Positions 1 to 7,288 of a DNA stretch of 7,547 bases are shown piece after piece. Location of the stretch: assembly GCA_025935735.1 (NCBI GenBank), contig JAICUS010000281.1:1-7547 (forward strand), given 5' to 3'. This DNA is from Solirubrobacteraceae bacterium. GTDB lineage: Bacteria; Actinomycetota; Thermoleophilia; Solirubrobacterales; Solirubrobacteraceae. The stretch's first letter is position 1, and each line of letters begins with the position of its first letter. Made by a program: the position numbers and the translations under genes. The notes beneath the pieces are model-generated. The model was not told the DNA's origin. It made no database searches and saw only the letters and a list, made by a program, of their open reading frames with translations.

Positions 1-12
1 GAGCAGGCTCAT
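1..12 (-). CDS. 5' end of a gene truncated by the window edge, coupled to padR
   Basis: On the minus strand an ATG at 12-10 overlaps the TGA stop of padR (11-9) as ATGA. Four codons are visible (M-S-L-L) before the window ends. The 4-nt overlap is the usual sign of translational coupling, so this gene is probably controlled together with padR. PadR genes are often followed by the transporter (frequently an ABC-type ATPase) or enzyme they control, and MSLL would suit an ABC ATPase. Four residues cannot identify a family, so no function is assigned. Confidence 0.5.
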
Positions 13-533
13 GCCGCCACCTCAGCGGTCAGCGCGTCCAGGCGCGCGGCGGTCAGCTCCAGCCAGCGCAGGTCCGCCTCGAGGTGGAACAGCGCGTGGT
101 CGCACACCAGCTGGTCGGCGATGTCGCCGGCGGCCTTGCGGCGAGTCAGCTCGCGCATCGCCCGCAGGTGCTCGGCGCGCTGGGCGTCGAGGATCTCCTG
201 CGCGCCGCGGCCGGTCAGCAGCGCGAGCGCGACCTTGGCGTAGAGCGTGCTCTGCAGGTAGAGCTCGGGCGGCTCGGGCTCGGCCAGCCAGCGGTCGACG
301 TCCGCCACACCGGCCTCGGTGATCGCGTAGCGCTTGCGCTCCGGGCCGCCGCCGGGCTCGGTGCCGTCCACCTCGACGAGCCCGCGCTTGAGCAGACGGG
401 CCAGCGTGGCGTACACCTGCCCGTACTGCAGCGGCCGGTCGCGGCCGAAGCGCTCGTCGTAGACGCGCTTGAGGTCGTACCCGTGGCGCGGCTGCTCCTC
501 GAGCAGCCCCAGGAAGGTCTGGCCGACTGACAT
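9..533 (-). CDS. PadR-family transcriptional regulator
   Basis: This 174-aa protein (from ATG 533) is a PadR-type winged-helix repressor. Residues 7-80 carry the fold: a first helix region with LGLLEEQPRHGYDLKR, then a recognition region around PLQYGQVYATLARLLKRGLVE, then the wing with ERKRYAITEAG. The rest (about 90-174) is a helical C-terminal part rich in Arg, Glu and Leu, as in PadR proteins that dimerise through a long C-terminal helix pair. A longer version from GTG 548 is open but would begin inside the operator palindrome. ATG 533 gives the family-typical start MSVGQTFLGLL and lies 6 nt after a TATAGT hexamer, which suits leaderless translation. PadR proteins usually repress their own gene and a neighbouring transporter or stress gene, and the ATGA-coupled gene at 12 is the likely partner. 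The effector cannot be read from the sequence. The family call is firm; the start is less so. Confidence 0.9.
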   Translation of the reverse strand: MSVGQTFLGLLEEQPRHGYDLKRVYDERFGRDRPLQYGQVYATLARLLKRGLVEVDGTEPGGGPERKRYAITEAGVADVDRWLAEPEPPELYLQSTLYAKVALALLTGRGAQEILDAQRAEHLRAMRELTRRKAAGDIADQLVCDHALFHLEADLRWLELTAARLDALTAEVAA

Positions 534-539
534 GCCGTC

Positions 540-569
540 ACTATACACCGCGTGTATAGACGGCGTCTA
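540..569 (-). promoter_or_regulatory. putative padR promoter, leaderless
   Basis: On the minus strand a TATAGT hexamer (545-540, 5 of 6 to TATAAT) lies 18 bp after TAGACG (569-564, 4 of 6 to TTGACA). Only 6 nt separate the -10 from the ATG at 533, so transcription would begin at or next to the start codon. No Shine-Dalgarno sequence is seen. The -35-like hexamer begins with the TAG stop codon of the upstream SAHH-like gene. The promoter is predicted from sequence only. Confidence 0.55.
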
Positions 570-571
570 TA
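541..571. promoter_or_regulatory. overlapping palindromic operator, probably for PadR
   Basis: Two perfect inverted repeats overlap here. The first (541-559) is CTATACAC-cgc-GTGTATAG. The second (555-571) is TATAGACG-g-CGTCTATA. They share the TATAG at 555-559, so three TATA-containing half-sites lie in 31 bp. In a genome this GC-rich, an AT-rich perfect dyad is conspicuous. It covers the -10 and the -35/-10 spacer of the padR promoter, so a bound dimer would block RNA polymerase. Autorepression is typical of PadR proteins, and known PadR operators are often ATGT/TATAC-type dyads. Assignment to this PadR is an inference from position. Confidence 0.7.
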
Positions 572-1769
572 GCCAGCGGGAGAGGTACTCCTCCTGCTCG
601 GGCGTGAGCGCGTCGATCGACACGCCGAGCCCCGCCAGCTTGAGCGTCGCCACCTCGTGCTCGATGGCGTCGGGGACCGGGTGCACGCCCGGAGTCCACT
701 CACCGGTGGCCAGCGCCTCCGCCGCCAGCGCCTGCAGGGCGAAGGAGACGTCCATGACCGCGGCGGGATGGCCGGCGGCGGCGGCCAGGTTCACCACCCG
801 GCCCCCGGCCAGGAGGTTCAGCGCCCGGCCGTCGGGCAGCTCGTGGCGCTCGACCAGCGGCAGGATCTCGCGCACCGACGCCGCCGCGGCGCGCAGGTCG
901 GCCACCGAGATCTCCACGTCGAAGTGGCCGGCGTTCGCGAGCACCGCGCCGTCCTTCATGCGGGCGAAGTGCTCGCTCGCCAGGACGTCGCGCACGCCGG
1001 TGAGCGTGATGAAGACGTCGCCGCGCTCGGCCGCGTCCAGCGACGGCATCACGGCGAAGCCGGCCATCCGCGCCTCCAGCGCGCGCAGCGGGTCGACCTC
1101 GCAGACGATCACCGACGCGCCGAGCCCCTGGGCGCGCAGCGCGACGCCGCGGCCCGTCCAGCCGTAGCCGAGGACGACGACGGTCTGGCCGGCCAGCAGG
1201 ATGTTGGTGGCGCGGACGATCCCGTCGAGCACCGACTGGCCGGTGCCGAAGCGGTCGTTGATCGCCCGCTCGGCCCGGGCCTCGTTGACGGCGATCACCG
1301 GCACCGCGAGCCGCCCCGAGGCCTCCAGCGCCCGCAGCCGCACGAGCCCGGTCGTGGTCTCCTCGGTGCCGCCGAGCATGCCGGCGGCGAGGTCGCCGGC
1401 GTGCAGCGCGCCGAGCAGGTCGGCGCCGTCGTCGAGCGTGATCCGCGGCCGGCGCGCCACCACGGCGGCCACGGCGTCCGCCCACTCGTCCGGCCTGCCG
1501 GCGTGGACCTCCGCCTCCGCCGCCAGCGCCGTCGCCACGTCGTGCTGGGTGGCGAACGGGTTGGAGGCGCACAGCGCGACCTCGGCGCCGCCGGTCTGCA
1601 GCGTGCGCACGAGGATCGCCGTCTCGGAGGTCACGTGCAGGCACGCGCCGACGACGACGCCCGCGAGCGGGCGCTCGCGGGCGAAGCGCTCGCGGATCGA
1701 GCGCAGGACGGGCATCTGCCCGTCCGCCCACTCGATGCGAGCCCGGCCGGAGTTAGCCCCTGTGGGCAT
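567..1769 (-). CDS. Thermotoga/archaeal-type S-adenosylhomocysteine hydrolase homologue with altered active site
   Basis: This 400-aa protein belongs to the short SAHH subfamily seen in Thermotoga and archaea. It begins with the IEWADGQMPVLRSIRERF region, lacks the roughly 40-aa insert of the neighbouring AhcY, and ends at EEYLSRWL without the C-terminal K...HYRY tail. Conserved elements include His45 (CLHVTSET), DDGAD 113-117, EETTTG 136-141, Asn162, the NAD-binding GYGWTGRG (201-208), Glu224 (EVDP), GHFDVE 281-286 and GHP 333-335. The key loop reads VNEARAERAIND. Aligned to the family's VNDSxxKxxFDN, the catalytic Lys is Glu167, the ribose-binding Asp is Asn171, the next Asn is Asp172, and the Asp after VN is Glu163. 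The fold and NAD site look intact, but ordinary SAH hydrolysis is doubtful. It could act on another nucleoside, such as an S-inosylhomocysteine-like substrate, or be a regulatory pseudoenzyme. The long open frame upstream of 1778 overlaps ahcY and is not coding. An alternative GTG start (1778) adds three residues. Confidence 0.88.
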   Translation of the reverse strand: MPTGANSGRARIEWADGQMPVLRSIRERFARERPLAGVVVGACLHVTSETAILVRTLQTGGAEVALCASNPFATQHDVATALAAEAEVHAGRPDEWADAVAAVVARRPRITLDDGADLLGALHAGDLAAGMLGGTEETTTGLVRLRALEASGRLAVPVIAVNEARAERAINDRFGTGQSVLDGIVRATNILLAGQTVVVLGYGWTGRGVALRAQGLGASVIVCEVDPLRALEARMAGFAVMPSLDAAERGDVFITLTGVRDVLASEHFARMKDGAVLANAGHFDVEISVADLRAAAASVREILPLVERHELPDGRALNLLAGGRVVNLAAAAGHPAAVMDVSFALQALAAEALATGEWTPGVHPVPDAIEHEVATLKLAGLGVSIDALTPEQEEYLSRWL

Positions 1770-1779
1770 CCGGCCCACA
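1761..1779 (-). promoter_or_regulatory. inverted repeat enclosing the start codon of the second SAHH gene
   Basis: TGTGGGC-cggat-GCCCACA on the minus strand gives a 7-bp GC-rich stem with a 5-nt loop. The ATG (1769-1767) lies across the loop and 3' arm, and the alternative GTG (1778-1776) lies in the 5' arm. The only purine-rich ribosome-binding candidate, GGAGG at 1795-1791, is 12 nt from the GTG and 21 nt from the ATG, so neither start is ideally placed. If formed in the mRNA, the hairpin would bury the start codon. No riboswitch family is recognised. Confidence 0.35.
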
Positions 1780-1804
1780 TCCCACGCGCGCCTCCAGCGG
1801 CCGA

Positions 1805-3225
<1,421 letters not shown>

Positions 3226-3229
<4 letters not shown>

Positions 3230-3597
3230 ACGGTCTCCGGTGTCGGGGAAAGGGCGGCGAGCAGCCGCTGGTGCTTCTCCTGCTCGAAGCGCAGCCAGTC
3301 GGCGCTGGCCACGCCGGCGGGACGCTCGACGGGAGCGTCCAGCCACGCGTCGGTGGCCCGGCGCAGCCCCGCCTCGTGGCGCAGGCGCAGCGCGAACGCG
3401 AGGTCGGACAGGCCGATCTCGTGCTCGTCCAGCAACTCGCGGAGCGTTCTCAGGCGCTGCAGCTCGGCGGGGCCATAGAGGCGGTAGCCGGACGGCGAGC
3501 GCTCGGGCTCAACGAGTCCGACGCGCTCCACGTAGCGGAGCATGCGAGCCGACCAGCCGGTCGTCTCCGCCGCTTCGTGGATCGTCAGCGCGTCCAT
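3226..3597 (-). CDS. MerR-family transcriptional regulator, first gene of the ahcY operon
   Basis: This 123-aa protein opens with a MerR winged helix-turn-helix: [24 protein letters not shown] (residues 5-28), then the wing [19 protein letters not shown] dimerisation helix follows (about 50-85), then a short tail of about 35 residues. The effector part is too small for a drug- or GyrI-type sensor domain. The protein contains no cysteine at all, which argues against a thiol-ligated metal sensor. The TGA stop overlaps the ahcY start by 4 nt, so the two are probably co-translated. MerR proteins bind dyads in promoters with over-long spacers and untwist them on activation. The gene's own promoter has that design, so autoregulation of the whole operon is likely. 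The signal (SAH, homocysteine, adenosine or something unrelated) is not visible. The start ATG 3597 has no Shine-Dalgarno and appears leaderless. Confidence 0.9.
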
Positions 3598-5548
3598 CTG
3601 CCGCCAGTGTAGCGGTACCCTGACACAACTGTGTCAAGGTTTCGACGACCCGCGGGTCGAACTGGCTGCCGGCACAGCGGCGGAGCTCGGCCAGGGTCTC
3701 GTCGACCGTCATCGGGGCCTTGTACGGGCGGCGGCTGAGCATGGCGTCGAAGGCGTCGCAGGCGCACACGATGCGGGCGCCGAGCGGGATCTCCTCGCCC
3801 ATCAGGCCGTCCGGGTAGCCGCGGCCGTCCCAGCGCTCGTGCGAGGAGCGGACCAGGCCGGCGACCGGCCGCATGCTGTCCGCCGCGGCCAGGATGCGCT
3901 CGCCCACGACGGTGTGCTGGCGCATGATCTCCCACTCGACGTCATCGAGCGGGCCGGGCTTGTGCAGGATCGTGTCGGGGACGGCGACCTTGCCGATGTC
4001 GTGCAGCTCCGCGGCGCGGACGAGCACGTCGAGCGCCTCGGCGTCGAGGCCGATCCGGCGCCCGACCGCCATCGCCAGGTCCGCGACGCCGTTGGCGTGG
4101 TCATCGAGCTCGGGCTCGCGCTCGGCCATCACCCGGACGAGCAGGTCGCGCGCCTGGCCGCGGCTGCCGCCGCGCCGGCGGCGCTTGCGGGCGTACATGC
4201 GGGCGTCGGCGAGCCGCAGCGCCTCGGTGGCGTCGCCGGCGTCGTCCGGCACGACCACCAGGCCGAACGAGGCGGTGACCGAGAAGCCGTCGCCGTGCTC
4301 GCTCAGCGCGTCGACCGCCTCCTGGACGAGCGCGTCGTCGTCGGTCAGCGCGCGGTCGACCAGCAGGCAGAACTCGTCGCCGCCCAGCCGGTAGGCGCGC
4401 CCGCCGATCGCTGCGAGGGCGGGCGCCAGCCGGCGCAGCAGCGCGTCGCCCGCGGGGTGGCCGAAGGCGTCGTTGTAGTCCTTGAAGCCGTCGAGGTCGA
4501 AGAAGACGAGCGTGTGGCGGCCGCGGCCGCAGGCGAGGTCCAGGTCAGCGACGAGCGCGCGGCGGTTGGGCAGCTCGGTCAGCTTGTCGGTCATCGCCTC
4601 GCGCCGCGAGCTGCGCACCAGCCGGAAGTTCTCGCGCAGCATCAGCAGCGCGCGGACCATGCCGGTGAGCAGCGCGGCGCCGGACAGCACGACCGCCAGC
4701 GGGCCGCGGTGGACGAGCCCGGCCTGGACGAGCACGCCGATGGCGAGCGCCGAGCAGACGATCGGCACCATGGAGACGCTCCAGGCGACGTGCGCGGGCG
4801 AGGCCGGGCGGCGCGGCTGCCAGGCGGCCGCGGCCACGAGGATGAACGACAGCGGCCACATCGTGTCCAGCCAGCCGCCGCCGATGCCGTAGCTGCCGGT
4901 CGACTCCTGGTAGACGTAGATCCCGTCGGCGAGCGCCGACACCGCCATGCCGGCGGCGAGCACGCTCCAGGCGCGGCCCGGTCGCCAGCCGGTGGCGAAG
5001 AACGTCACGGCGACGAGCACGAGCAGCAGCAGGTCGCAGACCAGGTAGCCCAGCGTCGTGCCGACGACCGCGGCGCCGCCGTGGGTGGCGGCCTTGACGG
5101 GCTCGAACACCGCGCCGGCGGTCAGGGCGGCGAAGGTCAGGCCGGCGTTGATCCCGTCGATGGCCAGCCAGGCGGGCCACGGGCGGACGCGGGCGCGCAG
5201 GAGCAGCGCGAGGCCGGCGTAGAGGAAGACGTACTGGGCGCCGTAGAACGCGTCGCCGATGTTGGGGAACGGCGGGTCGTCGAGGTGGTTGAGGTAGACC
5301 GTCCACGCCAGGTCGCCGAGCGCGTACATCAGCAGCCCGATGGTCACGAAGGTCCAGCCGGCGCGGTCGCGCCGCACGGCGATCGCCCGCCAGGCGGTGA
5401 GCGCCACCGCGCCCGCCTCCAAGCCGGTGTAGAGCCAGTCCGTGAACCACTGCGGCGCGCCATGGAAGGCGCAGGCCAGGTGCACGGCGAGGCCGAGGGA
5501 CAGGACCGCGAAGGCGCCGCGGCGGATCCGGACGTGAGAGTGCACCAC
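3509..5548 (-). CDS. membrane GGDEF + HD-GYP cyclic-di-GMP signalling protein
   Basis: The 679-aa frame has an N-terminal region of about ten hydrophobic helices (roughly residues 11-305), including a GDLAWTVYL...PNIGDAFYGAQYVF stretch common in actinobacterial GGDEF proteins. A GGDEF domain follows (about 318-458) with TDKLTELPNRR, FFDLDGFK (Asp351) and an intact GGDEF at 389-393, so it should make c-di-GMP. The inhibitory RxxD site five residues before GGDEF is absent (AIGG there). The HD-GYP domain (about 475-636) has His484, HD 516-517, Lys520, His545, ERWDGRGYP (571-579) and Asp598. The usual HHE is SHE (Ser569-His570-Glu571), so one metal ligand is missing; hydrolysis of c-di-GMP may still occur. 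Beyond FDPRVV (630-635) about 44 unusual residues run across the merR promoter and 89 nt into merR. The start is uncertain: two GTGs at 5548 and 5545 have no good ribosome-binding site. What the membrane part senses is unknown. Confidence 0.9.
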   Translation of the reverse strand: MVHSHVRIRRGAFAVLSLGLAVHLACAFHGAPQWFTDWLYTGLEAGAVALTAWRAIAVRRDRAGWTFVTIGLLMYALGDLAWTVYLNHLDDPPFPNIGDAFYGAQYVFLYAGLALLLRARVRPWPAWLAIDGINAGLTFAALTAGAVFEPVKAATHGGAAVVGTTLGYLVCDLLLLVLVAVTFFATGWRPGRAWSVLAAGMAVSALADGIYVYQESTGSYGIGGGWLDTMWPLSFILVAAAAWQPRRPASPAHVAWSVSMVPIVCSALAIGVLVQAGLVHRGPLAVVLSGAALLTGMVRALLMLRENFRLVRSSRREAMTDKLTELPNRRALVADLDLACGRGRHTLVFFDLDGFKDYNDAFGHPAGDALLRRLAPALAAIGGRAYRLGGDEFCLLVDRALTDDDALVQEAVDALSEHGDGFSVTASFGLVVVPDDAGDATEALRLADARMYARKRRRRGGSRGQARDLLVRVMAEREPELDDHANGVADLAMAVGRRIGLDAEALDVLVRAAELHDIGKVAVPDTILHKPGPLDDVEWEIMRQHTVVGERILAAADSMRPVAGLVRSSHERWDGRGYPDGLMGEEIPLGARIVCACDAFDAMLSRRPYKAPMTVDETLAELRRCAGSQFDPRVVETLTQLCQGTATLAADGRADDPRSGGDDRLVGSHAPLRGARRTR
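3606..3637 (-). promoter_or_regulatory. merR-ahcY promoter with 20-bp spacer
   Basis: On the minus strand there is a perfect TTGACA (3637-3632) and a TACACT (3611-3606, 4 of 6 to TATAAT), separated by 20 bp. Ordinary sigma-70 promoters have about 17 bp, and MerR-regulated promoters typically 19-20 bp. The -10 is followed by 8 nt and then the merR ATG (3597), which places the transcript start at or within two bases of the start codon. The promoter lies inside the 3' part of the upstream GGDEF/HD-GYP reading frame. Confidence 0.7.
3621..3636. promoter_or_regulatory. palindromic operator, probably for MerR
   Basis: TGACACA-ac-TGTGTCA is a perfect 7-2-7 inverted repeat. It overlaps the -35 hexamer and extends into the spacer of the merR promoter, where MerR-family dimers normally bind. 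Together with the 20-bp spacer it suggests autoregulation by the MerR protein encoded immediately downstream. The half-sites are not copied from any operator I can name. Confidence 0.7.
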
Positions 5549-5594
5549 TCCGGGCCATCGGCGGAAGGCCGCGCGGCTTGAGTCGACCGGTCAC

Positions 5595-5628
5595 CAACCA
5601 ACCGGCTCGTCGCGCGCCCGGTAGGTTG
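5595..5628. promoter_or_regulatory. imperfect inverted repeat in the divergent intergenic region
   Basis: CAACCAACCGG (5595-5605) and CCGGTAGGTTG (5618-5628) pair at 10 of 11 positions around a 12-nt centre. The repeat lies in the 87-bp gap between the divergent GGDEF gene and the TPP-enzyme gene, and it ends within the putative -10 of the latter. It may be an operator for a dimeric regulator or a hairpin. No regulator is encoded next to it. Confidence 0.35.
5622..5627 (+). promoter_or_regulatory. putative -10 of the TPP-enzyme gene, leaderless
   Basis: TAGGTT (TANNNT pattern) lies 8 nt before the ATG at 5636, the same geometry as at merR and padR. No convincing -35 is seen, and there is no Shine-Dalgarno sequence, so a leaderless transcript is likely. 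This is weak evidence on its own; the repeated geometry makes it more credible. Confidence 0.4.
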
Positions 5629-5635
5629 CCCCGTC

Positions 5636-7267
5636 ATGGCAAGTGGAGCGCGGACGATCGTGGAGCTGCTCGAGCGAGCGGGCGTGGAGGTCTGCTTCGG
5701 GCTGCCGGGCGTGCACAACCTGGCGCTGTGGGAGGCGCTGCGGGAGTCGTCGATCCGGCTGGTCGGGGTGCGGCACGAGCAGGCGGCGGCGTACGCGGCC
5801 GACGGCTACGCGCGCGCGACGGGGCGGCTGGGCGTGGCGCTGACCACCACCGGGCCGGGGGCGGCGAACACGCTGGGGGCGGTCGGCGAGGCGTGGGCGT
5901 CGCGCTCACCCGTGTTGGTGGTGGCCACCGACATCCCCTCCACGCTCCGGCGCCCCGGCGAGTACCGCGGCGTGCTGCACGAGACGGCCGGCCAGGCGGA
6001 CATGTTCGTGCCGGTGGTGAAGTCGGTGCACGTGGCGGCGACGGCCGAGGCGGTCGGCGAGTGCGCGGCGGCGGCGATCCTGTCGGCGGTCTCCGCGCCC
6101 ACGCGGCCGGCCTATCTCGAGATCCCGACCGACCTGCTGGCGGCCCCGGCGGGCGGCGACGCTCCGCCCGGCGGCATCGCGCGCAACGCGGTGACCACCG
6201 TGAACGGACGCGCGCTCGCGGCCGCGCTCGACGACGCCGTGGCCGCGTTGGACGGCGCGCGCCGTCCGCTGATATGGGCCGGCGGCGGGGCGCGGGACGC
6301 GGGCGAAGCGCTCGGGCAGCTGGCGGCGCGGCTGGGCGCGCCGGTCATCACGACCTACGGCGCCGCGGGCGTGCTCGCGCCGGGGCACCCGTGGCTGGTC
6401 GGGCTGCCGCCGCACGTCGAGCCGGCCGGGCGGCTGTGGGACGAGGCCGACGTCGTGCTGGCGGTCGGCTCGGACCTCGACGGCGTGCAGACGCAGAACT
6501 TCCTCCAGCCGCAGCCGGACACGCTGATCGCCGTCGGACTGGAGGCTCCGGGCAACTACCGCGTGGACGTCTTCCTGCAGGGCGACGCGGGGGAGACGAT
6601 GCGCGCGCTGACCGACCGCATCGCGGCCCGCGACCCCGCTCCGGCGCCGGGCGACCGGCTCGCCGCCGCGCGGGCCCGGGCGTGCGAAGCGCTCGACGCC
6701 CGCGCGCTGCGGTTCCTCGACGCCATCCGCTTCGCCGTCCCTTCCGACGGCGTCGTGGTGGCCGATATGTGCATCCCCGGCTACTGGCTCGCCGGGTTCT
6801 ACACGCCGCGCGCGCCGCGCAAGCTGCAGATCCCGCTCGGCTGGGGCACGCTCGGCTACGCGTTCCCCGCCGCCCTCGGCGCGGCGCTGGCCGGCGCCGG
6901 CCCCGTCGTCTCGATCTCCGGCGACGGCGGCTTCCTCTACGCCGCCGGCGAGCTGGCCACGCTCGCCCAGGAGCAGATCCCGCTCACCGCCGTGATCGTC
7001 GACGACGGCGGCTACGGCATGCTCCGCTACGACCAGGCGCGAGCCGGCGAGGCGATCTACGGCGTCGACCTCCACACGCCCGACTTCGCCGCGCTCGCCG
7101 CCTCCTTCGGCGTGCGCGCCCAGACGGTCGACGGCCTCGACGACGCGTTCGGCGAAGCCCTCGCCGCCCACGTCGCCGACCCGGCCCCGAGCCTCCTCGT
7201 CGCCCGCACCCCAGACCCCCTCCCACCACCCCCGAACACCTCCCCCAACTGGTACCGCCGCACCTAA
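5636..7267 (+). CDS. thiamine-diphosphate-dependent enzyme, acetolactate-synthase superfamily
   Basis: The 543-aa protein has the three-domain layout of IlvB-type TPP enzymes. The N-terminal pyrimidine-binding domain (1-170) carries the activating Glu48 in VRHEQAAAYAADGYARATG, plus TTTGPGAANTL. The central domain spans about 190-330. The C-terminal pyrophosphate domain (about 365-520) carries GDG at 429-431 and, 24 residues later, DDGGYGML where most relatives have NN or ND. Mg and TPP binding should survive an Asp there. Relatives make acetolactate or decarboxylate 2-oxo acids (benzoylformate, oxalyl-CoA and others). Nothing seen fixes the substrate, and no small regulatory subunit or amino-acid biosynthesis gene is adjacent, so true acetolactate synthase is not assumed. 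The last 20 or so residues are Pro-rich (PLPPPPNTSPNWYRRT). The final Thr codon and the TAA lie inside a 27-bp palindrome, so the original ending has been replaced. ATG 5636 is the natural start. Confidence 0.9.
   Translation: MASGARTIVELLERAGVEVCFGLPGVHNLALWEALRESSIRLVGVRHEQAAAYAADGYARATGRLGVALTTTGPGAANTLGAVGEAWASRSPVLVVATDIPSTLRRPGEYRGVLHETAGQADMFVPVVKSVHVAATAEAVGECAAAAILSAVSAPTRPAYLEIPTDLLAAPAGGDAPPGGIARNAVTTVNGRALAAALDDAVAALDGARRPLIWAGGGARDAGEALGQLAARLGAPVITTYGAAGVLAPGHPWLVGLPPHVEPAGRLWDEADVVLAVGSDLDGVQTQNFLQPQPDTLIAVGLEAPGNYRVDVFLQGDAGETMRALTDRIAARDPAPAPGDRLAAARARACEALDARALRFLDAIRFAVPSDGVVVADMCIPGYWLAGFYTPRAPRKLQIPLGWGTLGYAFPAALGAALAGAGPVVSISGDGGFLYAAGELATLAQEQIPLTAVIVDDGGYGMLRYDQARAGEAIYGVDLHTPDFAALAASFGVRAQTVDGLDDAFGEALAAHVADPAPSLLVARTPDPLPPPPNTSPNWYRRT
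7172..7261 (+). repeat. 90-bp direct repeat, copy A (3' end of the TPP-enzyme gene)
   Basis: This stretch encodes VADPAPSLLVARTP through NTSPNWYRR. It recurs 237 bp downstream at 7409-7498 with 73 of 90 bases identical. Similarity stops exactly at 7261, where the 27-bp palindrome begins. Of the 30 codons, 26 encode the same amino acid, and 7 of those 26 differ synonymously. Confidence 0.85.
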
Positions 7268-7288
7268 AGGGGACAGTCCCCTTTAGGT
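7262..7288. repeat. perfect 27-bp palindrome, REP/RAYT-type element and possible terminator
   Basis: Two 13-bp arms, ACCTAAAGGGGAC and GTCCCCTTTAGGT, flank a single A at 7275. The core GGGGAC-a-GTCCCC is a motif I associate with REP-like repeats next to IS200-like/RAYT transposases in many bacteria. Here it adjoins the remnant of such a gene. Each arm carries ACC-TAA in frame, so it supplies the last codon and the stop to the genes converging on it from both sides. It would form a strong hairpin in either transcript. There is no U-run after it, so intrinsic termination is uncertain. Confidence 0.8.

Noticed and set aside
1770..1804. An SAH-sensing riboswitch between the two SAHH genes
   Set aside because: The gap is only 35 nt and shows one small hairpin, with none of the multi-stem structure of an SAH riboswitch. 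The merR-ahcY transcript itself appears leaderless.
4166..4182. GCCGCC-gcgcc-GGCGGC hairpin inside the GGDEF gene
   Set aside because: It encodes an Arg/Gly-rich linker between the two domains, and such GC stems arise often by chance at this base composition.
5906..7171. A 421-codon minus-strand frame opposite the TPP gene
   Set aside because: It is an antisense shadow with biased composition and no recognisable motif.
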